From NCBI GenBank assembly GCA_951804985.1, contig OX638132.1, positions 13,931,529 through 13,995,528 of the forward strand: a DNA stretch of 64,000 bases, read 5' to 3'. Shown here in pieces: positions 21,941 to 33,461 of the stretch. The stretch is from Dryomyza anilis. Its lineage: Eukaryota; Arthropoda; Insecta; Diptera; Dryomyzidae. Positions within the stretch are counted from its first letter, which is position 1; every line of letters begins with the position of its first letter. The notes under the pieces are model-generated. The model was not told the DNA's origin and did no database searches. It saw nothing but the letters and a program-made list of their open reading frames with translations. The position numbers and the translations under genes are program-made.

Positions 21941-24900
21941 TTATGGACATTCACCGTCACCGGTTTTCTGGAAAGCTATAGAAAAATATTGAAAACATGC
22001 GTAAAATTAATCAGTTTTATAGCACTAGCTTACATTGGGCTCGCAGGCAATTCTCTGTCTTCATGATGCATTGGTTGTTGAATGTCCTGGTTTCGCCCGC
22101 ATCGTCCGTGCCACAAATGGGCTTGAAGTCCTGCAGATCACAATTCATTTGACATTTTACATTAGTGTCAGGTAGCGGCAGTGCGTGCACCAGTGAGAAG
22201 GCCAACAGTGCCACTGCAATTAACAATAATTTCTATTATATATCTGAGGAAAATATTTTTATGATTTTGAGAAAATTTAATCTATATATATAAAAATGAA
22301 ATGTCCTGTGTGTGCCAGAGCATCACGGGAGAACGAACTGACGGATTTTCCTGATTCTTTTTGTATTTTGTTCGTGTCAATGCATTAGTGGTTTAAAAAC
22401 AAAAAAAACTCGGAAAACCCAAAGGAAAAGCCGGAAAATCGAAAAAATCTAAATTTGACCCTAGGAACTTGAAATTTGGACAGGGTGTTGATTTCCCGCA
22501 CTACGTAGGGATTTTTGGAAATTTGCTTCCTAAGGTACAAAAATGGGATGCCAAACTAAACTTTTAATTCAAAATATCTGTATAAGATAGCCACAGTTAT
22601 GAAATTGGGCTCAAATTTGTTTTTGTTTATATTTTTGCTAAATGTGGGCGATATTTGATAACGGGGAGTGGCACTTCCCATATAACCATAATTTTAAAAA
22701 ATGCTATAACCCTGACCAGAATTATGAAAATTAAAAGAAAGGTTCATATTAAAAAGTAAAAAGTAAAATCGTCAAGTAGAATGTGGGCGGGATTGTATAA
22801 AGGGGCGTGGCACCTTTCATATGACTCCTGACATACTAAAAGTAGAGTTATAAAAATCAAATCAAATGTTCATATTTAAAACTCCGATCATCACGTCGAA
22901 TATGGACGGGATTGGACAATGGGTCGTGGCACCTCCCATACTAAAAAAAAACCTTTAAATTTGCTATTACTCTTTACCTACTAAGTGCAGAGTTTAAAAA
23001 ATCGAAACAAAAGATTATATTAAACATTGTAATTGTCACATAGAATCAGGGCTGGAAAAAAAATTCACCGTTGAAAAATTCACGTGTGGAAAAAATTCAC
23101 CGTCTTGGATCTGGAAGCCGTTTTCTTCAAAACCTATTAGATTCAATCAATATCTACCGCTTCAAAAATTGTCATAGAGTTGACTTGAATTAAATCCATG
23201 GTTTCGTCGACTAATAATAGTTTGACGCTACAGTCCTGTATAGAACTTCGGCCGAGCTCTCTCACCATTTTGAGCTCTGCGTGTTATATTTGTACTCAAA
23301 GTGGTGGGACCTACAGTTTATTGCCGAATCCGAACGGCGGGTGAGAGCTTTTAATAGGCAATGGTTTTACTCTCGTAGGTTTGTCATTTACTGACGAGAG
23401 GTAGCGCGGTATAGAAAAATGTTTCTATGAAAAGATGTTGTTAGCCCCAGTCCAGGCTTGAACCGTGGACCTTTCGGCTCGCAGTCCAACGCACTAACCA
23501 CTGAGCTACCGCGACTACGTCATTAAATTATTTGGATCTACATAAAGGCGAAGCTGTGAACGGGTCCAGCTAGTATATAAATAGAAATAATGTCGAGAGG
23601 ATGATTGCAATGCTATCTTTAAACTCTCTATATCTAAATCTTTGATGTGATTAACCCGAATCATCCTAGTGCGACCATATGGTCACACGTATGATGATGT
23701 TACAAAAACACATGTAACGGTGAAAGCAATGTACAAGCAAACCCAAAATTAATTATTATTTCTTACTTGAGTTTTACAATATCAGACTCAGTACAGTTTA
23801 GAAGTTTCAGAACATATGAGAACATTATCCAAATTGCACATAATTTTTGTAAAAGATGACTCAATTAATTGACTTTATGACTTCAAAATTTAAAAACCTC
23901 CTTTTTTTAAAATAGGTTTTTTCCGCACCTGTACCACTGTGCGGCGGGTGAGAGCTTTTACATAGGCAATGTTTTACTCTCGTAGGTTTGCCATTTACTG
24001 TCGAGAGGTAGCGCGGTATAGAAAAATGTTTCTATGAAAAGATGTTGTTAGCCCCAGTCCAGGCTTGAACCGGGGACCTTTCGGTTCGCTGTCCAACGCA
24101 CTAACCACTGAGCTACCGCGGCTACTTCAGGAGGAATATTATAACATAAACCGACATCTGTCGGTTTAAAACCGAACCCGTAACAGATACCGTTTTTCAA
24201 AAAACCAAAAATAAACCAATATCCGATACGGTTTCGGTTTTATGACGGTTTTTATAATAGTAATATACATTTTTAAATAATTTTTTTTTTATAAAATTTT
24301 TAGTAATAGTTATACACTAAGAAAACAAGATGTTTATGAAAGTCTTGCTGCAACTATCCTTTTAAATTCACGCCTTGTAGCAAATATTCAAACATCCCAT
24401 AAGTTTCAATAAAGTTGCAGCAAAACTATTAATATTTTTTGAATATGACATATATGCACATTGTTACGAGATGTTTGCCACAACAGCATTGAAAATTGAG
24501 ATATTTACTGTTGACTGATAGCAAACATCCTGATTTCTTGGACATTTGCAACAAAAATCTTGAGTTATTTTGACATTTAACTACCATAAAAAAGGAAAAT
24601 GGCGTACTTTTTTCTTACGTTCGATTTATCCACAACAATTAAGTAAATTCAATGGTGTAAAAAAGTGCCCACTCAAATATTACATTTTAATGGTAAAAGT
24701 GAAAATAAAATATCCTGTGATTGATATTATCAACACGTGATGGAAAATATTTCTTTTCAGAGTTTACTTTGATGATAGCGTCGCCGGTCGGACTTGGTTC
24801 TTCTGCGAAGATATCTCAAGTCGTTGTACAATTTTGCCATCGAAGGATTTAAAAAGACGATGTAGGCGATGTTACCAGGATGTACCATGTACCAGGATAT

Positions 24901-27900
24901 TGTTTTAATTCTAGAATAAATAAAAATACATTTGATTCATTTTCTTTCAATTCAATAAAAATTACTCCGCGAATTCTAATGGAGTACCTTTTCCAAATAT
25001 TCATCAACTATCTTCCTATTTGTCAGATTTTTAATTGATGGTTGCTATAGATAATCGTAAATTTGAAATTGCTAGCAATATTTATTGTATTTGACGGATG
25101 TTTGAGAGATGGTTGTCTCAAATACGATTTAAGTAATTTGTAAATAACTTGATATTTCTGGCAATCATCTTTGTTTTCTTAGTGTAGGAGGTACACTGAT
25201 TGAACAGAATAATTCTTTTTGCTAATTTTTTTTGTTTCTAAATATGAATAAAAATTGACTTTAATACAAAAACCGTAGCCGTAGTTACACTCAAAATAAT
25301 TCCTAGAACATTTTACGAAATATTTTTTCGAATGTTTTAATTTCGTAAAATACACGAAACATCTGTAATTTCTATTTTTTTTTCCAAAATATTTTTTACA
25401 AACGATTCGTATATATTACGAATCATTATTCCTAAAACTAAACCACAACACGAATATTTCAGTAATTTACGAAAGAATAACATATTTATGAATGAGCTAA
25501 AATGTGTTTTGTGTATGTTCTGTCAAAAGTGCAAAAGTATTAAATCAGTGCATAAAATTTCATATTTTTATGAATAAATCGTCATTTTCATCGTCACATT
25601 TTTTTAACAAAGTAGTCGTGTATTTTGTAGCCGCAGTAGCTCAGTGGTCGTTGGACTGCGAGCCGAAAGGTCCGTGGTTCAAGCCTGGACTGGGGCTAAC
25701 AACATATTTTCATAGAACAATTTTTCTATACCGCGCTACCTCTCGGCAGTAAATGGCAAATCTACGAGAGTAAAACATTGCCTAAGAAAAAGCTCTCATT
25801 CGCCGCCCTCCGGATTTGGCAATAAACTGTAGTACAAATATAACACGCACAGCTCAAAATGGTGAGCCTGTAGTGCCAAACTATTATTATTATTAGTCGT
25901 GTATTTTACGAAAGATTCGTAAAATGTTTCAAATATGTCGTAAATGTACGAATGCTATCGTCAAAAGTATTTTTTTGTTTTGAAAAGAAAAAATTTTTTC
26001 GGACATATTTTTTTTCGAATTTTTTTTTTTGAAAAACATTTTTTTTCGAAATTTTATGTTTTCGAAAATTGTTTTTTTCGAAAACTTTTTTTTTGACATA
26101 TTTTTTTTGTCCGAAAAATTTTGTTTTTGGATAATTTAATTTACTGTTATTTTTTAAATGACATTTTTACAACACTTTTTTTTCGAATTATTTTATAATT
26201 TTTTTTTTTTTTGAAAAAAATATAATATAAAAAAATATAATGTAAAAATATAATGTAAATCAATATGACAATTTAAATTTATTGTATTGAATATATTATT
26301 CATATATATAATGAATGCATTCATTAATATGTCATTTAATAAACGGTGGTATCAATGTGATAAATCTGGTAGTTGGTGAAAAAATTCATAAAATTTATGA
26401 ATAAATTCATCATATTGAAGATTTTTTTTTCTGTGTAATATTAGTAAGTAAGTTTACTATTTAATTAATCAAAAAACATTTAGGGTTTTTCTGCTTAGAT
26501 ACTTTTATCATTTCCGATTGCAAATTTCTCTTGCGGATCAAAGCAAGTAGCTCTGATCGGGATCAATAACTGTTTAGCTAATGTAAATCCTACTATGGTG
26601 AGTAAGACATGGGCATAACAAGACAATGTTCATGTTAACTCTAATAGGGTTTATCCAAATAAAACTCAATATTGCTGCATCGGGTATCTTAGAAAACTAC
26701 AATTATTCGATAAACAATGTACATTTCTTAAAAATAACCCGGTTTTAAATAATAGCATTTAAATAATAGCAAATACGTAGCATTCTATAATTTATTGTTA
26801 ATGCCAATCACGCTTTTATTTGTTGCTTTTGAAAACATTTCAAATAATGGTATTATCTATATGCCTAGCACATATCAATATTTCATGGAAATCAATCCAA
26901 TCTAAAAGTACGTGATAATGATGTGAATTATAATTGAATTAGAATTCTTATTGACAATATTAAGTAGGCATGTAGTCATTTTGTTATACCCTACAACAAA
27001 ATTATTTTCTAGTAGAAATTTACAATATCATAATCAGATCATATTGGTCCTGGAACTGTGCTATTTATCTACTATATATTTGCGAATGTAAGTATGTATG
27101 TCTGTATGTTCCGAATAGGCGTCAAAACGGCTGAACCGAATTGAATCAAATTTTGACACAACATGTATGTTGGGTCTGGGCAGAGTATAGGCTATATCTC
27201 GGTGAGATTGGTGGACTGGGCGTGGCACCTCCCATATAACCCAAAAATTAAAAACACATTATGTCAGCAATTAGCATAGCAAATTTAATGAAATTCTGGT
27301 CAACGTTATATATAACCATTCTAAACGGTCTCGCGGAATGTGGGCGGTATTAGGCCACTGGGCGTGGCACCCTCCATAGAAGGTACATTTTCCAGATGGT
27401 GTATTTCAACAGATATTATAGTGATCTTTGTAGTGATCTTATGATATTTCACACCTGGGTATATCAACCATCCCAAATTCTTTAAACTCACCACACCGAA
27501 ATTCACCAAACTAAAACTCACCAAACTAAAACTCACCACTCTTAAATTCACCACACTCAAACTCACCACACTAAAACACACCACACTAAAACTCACCACT
27601 CTAAAATTCACCACAACAAAACTTACCACACCAAAATTCACCACACTAAAACTCACAACACTAAACTCACCACACTAAAATTCACTACACTAAAACTCAC
27701 CACACTAAAATTCACCACTCTAAAATTCACCACACTAAAACTCGCCACACTAAAACTTCTACTTGGGAAAACTCTACGGGGAGAATTCTACGGGAAAGAA
27801 TTCTACCCGAAGAATTTTACGGGAAAGCGTTCTACGGGGAAGAATTTTACGGGGAAGATATGAATAATAAATATGTTCTTTATATTAATAAAATCACTCC

Positions 27901-30900
27901 ATATCCTTGCATTCACTAAATCTTGGCACGAGTCGTGCACGGGTCCAGCTAGTTAGTTATAAAAATTAACCATAACACTGTTTCTACTATAGTCGATATT
28001 TCGTTCGGGTGTAGCCTATAATTTGTGAAGCTATTTAAGATTTACAGATTATCAGTTTTTGTATTTAGTTTTTATTTACCGAAAATATGTGGGCATAAAT
28101 AAATTTTTCAAATAGACTTAATTAACTAAACGAATTCTCTTTTATTTAATTTTTTATTTAAAATAAAAATTAAATCTGCATATATTGAGGAGTATTAAAA
28201 ATATTTTATTAGGAAATCGTATTTCCTAATAAAATCTCAAAATGAGATCAATTACTACCCTAATAGAAATCTAGTCGTGATGAATAGAAATCTAGTTTTA
28301 TCCTACTATGTTCTCTGTGGGTTTTGGGTGTTACAAAACGTCCATAGAATGTGAGTATGCCCAACTACGACTGGTGTAGAGTACGCTGAATAATGCACAC
28401 AGATATTTATGTGTGATTGAATGTGTTAAATAGATTGATGCCACCAGACTATTGAACGGGGCAAAAGAGCAACACCAGACCAATTGGCGACGATCGCCAA
28501 TGACGATGATCACGATGATGTGATTGAGCGTATGTCATGGGAACTGAACAAAAACATTTACTATTTACCCAATAAACATGTATGCTTGGAAATACGCATT
28601 TGGTATGCTTACTCTAGTAAATATTTCATTGAATATAAGCGTACGATTTTCATTGGAAAACGGGTCTTAAATATAGCAATATTCAATTTATAGGAGCTTC
28701 ACAAGTACATGTGTGCTTTTCTGTATAACATTTCATAAATGTTTTTAAAACATGTGTTTTTTTATTTTGGATTATCATAAATTGTACATTATTTACACGT
28801 ATTTTTCAAAATGAAATGTACGCGTTTTATATATTGTTTTATATAATATATTCAGAATGATTTATGCTTGTATTTCTATGCAAACTGTAAGTGTTTTATT
28901 GATGTTTGTATACATTTATTAAAAACCGTATATTATCTACTTTAAATAACCATAGATGGGTTCTTAAAATATGTATATATTAATGTGTTTCAAACGTGTT
29001 GTAAGTGCAAAAAACTATATAAAAAGAAATGGTTAGTTGGACTACGAGCCAAAAGGTCGGTACGTGACTGGACTAAAAGAGCTTTACATCTTTTGTAAAA
29101 CTCTTCACTGCTCGAAAATATCCTTGCGACGACCGTTTCAATATGCGCATTTTCATAAGAACTCATGAGTCTTATGGCGTATAAGACGTTTCACGCACAG
29201 TACGACTACACAGCGCGCAGGTGCCATTCGATATCAGAGACGCACTACCGGAATATCACCCATAGTACGCATACCCCCATATTATTTTTGCATACACAGC
29301 AACGAAGAATGTAACATAAATGATAATATGCACAAAATTAGTTTAATTTGAATTGAAAAAATATATTTTCAATTTGATTTAAATCAAATATGTATGTACA
29401 TTTTTTTAAAAATTATATCAATTTGCTAAAGTACAACATTTTAAAAACACGTTTAAAAACATAAAAACGCACTTATAATCCAAATACACACAAAATCCGT
29501 TTGAACATTATTTGGAAGAACGTGTATTTCAAAAAAATATTTAAAATTGAAATCGACATTTATAAAAATATTTATTAATCAAGAACTAAGTTAATATATT
29601 CCAAGTACTCTTAAAATGCGTAGAAAAGTATTTGGAAGAACATGAGTTTCAAAACAATTTATTCAAGGAATTCAGAATATAAACCGACCTCCAATAAATA
29701 CGTGTGAAAATAAAAATACGTAGGGTTTTTGTCAGGATTCTAGAAAACCTGTATAAACAAAATTGGCATACATTTACTTCAAAATATTTTCTTATAATAG
29801 TTTCACAAATATTTTAATATTTGTAATTTCGTTTGTGAAAATAAAAATACGTAAATTTTATGTAAATATTTTGATAATATTGTCGAAATTTATTTATTAG
29901 TATGTTAATTTCCAAACATTTTTACTATTCGCTTATGAACATGTTTATTGGGAATAAGTTTTTTTCAGGAATGTGCTTCTCTATGTGCGGACGATAAATT
30001 ATAGACGTGAACAACTAATAGTTGGTTTGTGGCAAATATAATCTTTATTACTATTTGCAAAATTAAATATTTCACATAAGTAATTAAAACATTTAAAAAA
30101 AAACATGAAATATTATAATTTAAGATTTATAAAAGATATGAATCGAACATTGACCCCTAACATATTAACTGATTGTTAATTATCTTTCTGTCTGTAAAAT
30201 TTCACGACATTCGGCCGTTGTGGTTAGGATCTATAGACGTTTTTAAAAATGTCTGGGAAAAACTGACGCAGGGACATTGTTCAACAAACGTCAGTTTTGA
30301 ACAAGAACGAATTGTCCCTGTAATGCGTGGTTCTGTTGAAAGCCGAGTCAAGGGGTGGGCTTGGTTCGATGCCCGAGTAGAACGAGAGAACATACGATCT
30401 AGCCATGTAGTTTCCTTTACTGGTTCTCTATGGTCAAGAGATCGAACAAAGAATGAAATATTTATATCTCCTATTAAATATATTGTACGTAGTAGTTCAA
30501 TCCCAGTAGAATCCTGGGACTACTGAGTGCTGTGGATCTTAGTAGATATTCAAACAACAAAAAAACAAGATATTGATTAAACGCAATAATTTCAGTAGAC
30601 CCGATATTCCATTCTCGGCAGGATAAGATTAAATTTCTTGAAAAATTTTAAAATCCAGAAAATACCGGGATTTAACGATGATCCCGATACTAGTTTTTTA
30701 GGACTGATTTGTATGAAATCCCAGGTTCGCGGGATTAACATCTCTACTACGAAACTTTTTTTCCCGATCTGTGTCAGCTACCAAGTGGATTTAGCGATGT
30801 ACGTTTGAACGTCTGTCTGTTGAAATCAGGACTACACGAAAACAAGAAGAGTTAGACTAATAAAAGATTAGGTTTACAGTAATCTTTTATTGGTCTAGCT

Positions 30901-31630
30901 CTTCTTGTTTTCGTGTAATCACGATTTCAACAGACAAACGTTCAAACGTACATTGCTAAATCCACTTTGGTGCTGACACAGATCGGGAATATATGTTCGT
31001 AGTAGGGATGAAAATCCCACGATCCTGGGATTTGAATGTGGTATTAAAAATGTGTGCTGTGATCCGTCCACTTTTGAGAACATACATTATAAGGTAAAAC
31101 ACCATAATTCGTTCCTAGAACCCTTTAGGATGTAAAGGGTTCTGCTCCAATAGGGCAGAATGTGGCTAGTACTATGGCGGAATTATGGTATTTTACCCTA
31201 TAACACTCAAATCCTGATTTTTTTTTTTATACAACATTACTTTATGGCAAAACAAGTAAATAAAAAACTGCTTGTCGACAAACAACAAAACAATCGGTAC
31301 AGCTACATTCCATCCATGTTTACATTCCATCCCTAAAAATTAAACTTGGTTTTTTGATGATTTTAAAAATATTTGATATACAGCTAGGCAGTTAGCAAAA
31401 AATTAATCGGCTTGTTTTGAATTGAACGTTTTAAATTCTTTTGTAAAATATTTTTGCATTGAGAAATTGTGAATTTCTGAACGATGAGACTGATACAATA
31501 TTAATATAATAATTTAAATACTTTCAAAAAGAATTTAAAATGCAAATTTTATATGATAAATTTTGCTGGAATTTTCGTTATTTTAAAATATTATTTACTT
31601 ACATGCAACTAATAATGCGACGATCTTCAT
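21941..31630 (-). CDS. Kazal-type serine protease inhibitor, secreted (80 aa, 3 exons)
   Basis: Exons 31603-31630, 22034-22213 and 21941-21975 join in frame (243 nt with stop). Exon 1 encodes MKIVALLVA plus one base (donor T/GTAAGT). Exon 2 (acceptor TTGCAG) continues LALLAFSLVHALP, completing a typical signal peptide. The mature domain has six cysteines: KCQMNC, KPICGTD, FNNQC, TENC and DGEC, in the spacing of single-domain fly Kazal inhibitors, with the PICGTD core and the asparagine of the NNQC loop. Exon 3 supplies SFQKTGDGECP and the stop. The protein should be secreted and could block an extracellular protease; the target is unknown. Exon 1 was joined across 9.4 kb because phase, signal peptide and splice sites all fit; this link is inference. 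An alternative start nearer exon 2 was not found (in-frame stop at 22233-22235). Confidence 0.85.
21976..22033 (-). other. intron 2 of the Kazal gene (58 bp)
   Basis: Donor GTAAGC at 22033 and acceptor TATAG at 21976. An alternative acceptor (TTTCCAG) would give an immediate stop, so the upstream one is chosen; it restores the sixth cysteine. Confidence 0.75.
22281..23573 (+). mobile_element. Helitron (non-autonomous), full length, A/T insertion site
   Basis: The 5' end TCTATATATATAAAAATG follows an A, and the 3' end CGGGTCCAGCTAG is followed by T: the TC...CTAG ends and A^T target of Helitrons. Inside are three related units of about 130 bp containing GTGGGCGGGATTG or GTGGCACCTCCCAT motifs. 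A family-A SINE is inserted at 23211-23518. No Rep/helicase is present. Confidence 0.85.
23211..23518 (-). mobile_element. tRNA-derived SINE (family A), full length
   Basis: Read on the minus strand, the head has A box TAGCTCAGTGG and a B box close to GGTTCAAGCC, followed by a body of about 230 bp and an (ATT)n tail at 23211-23222. It is inserted inside the Helitron at 22281-23573, so it is younger than that element. Confidence 0.85.
23574..23934. other. non-coding stretch ending in a CACTGTG terminus
   Basis: No gene seen. The sequence ends at 23935-23941 CACTGTG directly followed by CGGCG of the truncated SINE (see findings). Confidence 0.4.
23942..24124 (-). mobile_element. tRNA-derived SINE (family A), interrupted
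   Basis: Contains the tRNA head and half of the body, starting abruptly at CGGCGGGTGAGAGC. The remaining body and tail are missing at a CACTGTG junction, suggesting interruption by another element. Confidence 0.82.
24315..25184. mobile_element. 870-bp TA-flanked element with CACTAAGAAAAC ends
   Basis: Inverted ends CACTAAGAAAACAAGATG and CATCTTTGTTTTCTTAGTG lie between TA dinucleotides (24313-24314, 25185-25186). This is Tc1/mariner-like target use. No transposase frame is present inside. Confidence 0.75.
25628..25896 (+). mobile_element. tRNA-derived SINE (family A), full length
   Basis: The head GTAGCCGCAGTAGCTCAGTGG contains A box TAGCTCAGTGG. B box GGTTCAAGCC follows about 45 bp later, giving an internal Pol III promoter. 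The body continues through TTTTCTATACCGCG to a (TAT)n tail at 25882-25896. It is the only plus-strand copy in the window and the clearest reference for the family. Confidence 0.88.
25970..26436. mobile_element. low-complexity element of the CATCATATTGAAG family, partial
   Basis: TTTTTTTCGAA-type tracts are followed by ATTCATTAATATGTCATTTA and the shared right end TTCATCATATTGAAGATTTTTTTTTCTGTG-like terminus. Other copies: 16895-17097, 39697-41330, 61455-62165 and 63665-63810. Confidence 0.6.
27068..27952 (+). mobile_element. Helitron (non-autonomous) carrying internal minisatellites
   Basis: 5' end TCTACTATATATTTGCGAATG after an A; 3' end CTAG before a T, preceded by a perfect hairpin GCACGAGTCGTGC and CGGGTCCAGCTAG. 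The interior has GGGCGTGGCACCTCCCAT, then about 280 bp of ACTCACCACACTAAA-like tandem units (27481-27760) and GAATTCTACGGG-like units (27770-27860). No protein is encoded; the ORF across the array is repeat-derived. Confidence 0.88.
30505..30570 (+). mobile_element. 3' end of family-B SINE
   Basis: GTGCTGTGGATCTTAGTAGA plus TATTC and an A-rich tail match the 3' end at 20358-20405 in reverse. A B-box-like GGTTCGATGCC occurs upstream at about 30364, so the whole element may span 30300-30570, but its body differs. Confidence 0.55.
30745..31005. repeat. near-perfect 260-bp palindrome
   Basis: Arms of about 125 bp run from CTACTACGAA to TAATAAAAGATTA and back from TAATCTTTTATT to TTCGTAGTAG, with a spacer of about 10 bp. 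Arm identity is high, suggesting a recent MITE or foldback unit. Confidence 0.88.
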
Positions 31631-33195
31631 TATGTCCAATATAAAGCTGTTTTGTAAAATCCAAAAAATCGATCTGTGATTTTTGCACAGCACAGCTAAT
31701 TGATATTGTCGAAATATCAGGCAACAAGCCGAATAAAATGTTTATCAATCTTTAATTAATTCAAAATTAATTGAACTTCAACACTTTGTAGGCACAGATG
31801 TTTGCTGACTTCTATCGCAAATAATCGCAATGAACTCTTCAACTTTTGTTTAATTTTATTATATTTCAGGCAGTTTTTGTGAGTGTTTTTTTTTATTATT
31901 TTAAATGCTTTACGTTTAAGAGAAATTAAATTTATTTAACAGTTCATTAAATTTGGTTTTATTGAACTCGAGTATCTATTGATTTTAGTCGTTTAACTTG
32001 AGCGTGCTGCAATGCGGACGAAATCGAACTGTGATCGAATACGCGAGAACCGATGATGCTGAGGCACGATCTAAAGTTGTTGCCACGCGCAGATACACTG
32101 ATATATCCTCGGCACGTACGCAGATATTAGATAGTTTTTTTTTAATGGGTGAAGAATGCTGTGGCACAGAGATGATGTATCTTTTATATGTTTTTTTTTG
32201 TCTTAGTTTGTTTCGGTTATTGAATTTGAAAGACGAACGATCGGTTTAAAGACGGTTCGATGAAAGGAATTAACGAACGATCGTTCAAATGATCCTCAAG
32301 CACTAACGTACAGTAACGAGTTAAACTTCGTAACACACATCAATGGTCGACAACGGCGCTGCGAATCACAATGGTTCAAGAGACGTTCGTTAGTTTTATA
32401 GAATTTTTTTGTCGGTCTGATCGATCGATCGATCTCCGCGATCGGTTGTTCGGTCGGTTGGTCGGTCGATCGGTAGGTAGGTAGTTAGGTATCTTCTTCT
32501 ATCTGGCGGCGATCTTGCTGATGACGCTGAAATGTTTGCTGGGTGTGTTACGGCGTGTGTGTCGTTGTGCGCTTTAAATGCATGAATTAATGGAATAAGT
32601 AGTTCTCGTTTTGAATTTTGAATTATTCAGATACACAATAATTTCATGCAAAATTTGGAAAATTTATTATGTTTTTTTTGTCTGCTTTTGAATTTCTTTT
32701 TTTTTTGTTTTTGTCTTTCGTACACGTTATTATGCTTACACGTTCTTTGTTCAACTGATGCTAAAATATGTTAGAACTTAAATATTTCATATATAATTGA
32801 TAAGGCTTTTAAACGAAGATAATCATTTGTTCTTCAAAATAAAAATATATATGTATAAATTTATATATTTTGAAGATTTGATTTTTATATCTCGCTTTTC
32901 AGCGTCTCGGTTCTTATCAGTCATTGTTAAATTTGATGTGTGTGAAGTGGCAACATCGTTAAATCTATCATCGGTCATTAAACATTTCAGTGCAACCATA
33001 TATTGAGGATTTCGACTAGGGATGTCAAAAAACCGGCGCTTTCAATAAACCGGGTTTCGATTAATTGGTTTAAAAAAAAAACTGAAACCGGTTTCCAATA
33101 CTAATTTTTAAACTGATTTTCGAAATTAAAATATAGGACATTTAAGAGGACGCAAATTTATTAATTTCAAATTTATTAACTAACACTAATAATAA

Positions 33196-33461
33196 ATAAT
33201 AATAATAATAGTTTGGCGCTACAGTCCTATAAGAACTTTGACCGAGCTCACTAATTTCTCACTATTTTGAGCTGTACCTGTTATATTTGTACTCAAAGTG
33301 GAGGGACCTACAGTTTATTGCAGAATCCGAATGGCGGGTGAGAGCTTTTCATAGGCAATGTTTTACTCTCGCCATTCCGAAAAATGTTTCAGTCCAGGAT
33401 TGAACCTGGGACCTTTCGACTCGCAGTCAAACGCGCTAACCTTGAGTTACTGACGCTACAA
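33196..33461 (-). mobile_element. tRNA-derived SINE (family A), diverged
   Basis: (AAT)n at 33196-33210, then GTTTGGCGCTACAGTCC, CAAAGTGGAGGGACCTACAG and a decayed head with B box close to GGTTCAATCC on the minus strand. Confidence 0.8.

Larger units (their letters stand above)
22214..31602 (-). other. intron 1 of the Kazal gene (9.4 kb), mobile-element-rich
   Basis: It splits the signal peptide between codons 9 and 10. It contains two Helitrons, three family-A SINEs, an 870-bp TA-flanked element, a 26-kb-region low-complexity element and a 260-bp palindrome, all listed separately. 28200-30170 shows no gene; short ORFs there are unsupported. Confidence 0.7.

Noticed and set aside
22017..22226. 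Kazal protein starting from the single ORF at 22226 and ending LRAQCKLVL
   Set aside because: There is no ATG at that start, and the end reads through a GTAAGC donor. Splicing to 31603 and 21975 gives a complete signal peptide and the sixth cysteine.
25628..25700. tRNA gene from A and B boxes
   Set aside because: Identical heads recur with the same 200-bp body and (TAT)n tail elsewhere, so it is a SINE head.
27321..27656. Minus-strand Val/Ser/Phe-rich ORF
   Set aside because: Translation of the Helitron's ACTCACCACACTAAA tandem array; both ends lie inside the element.
31998..32249. 83-codon plus-strand ORF
   Set aside because: No family resemblance, an overlapping minus-strand ORF of similar length, and no splice partner found.
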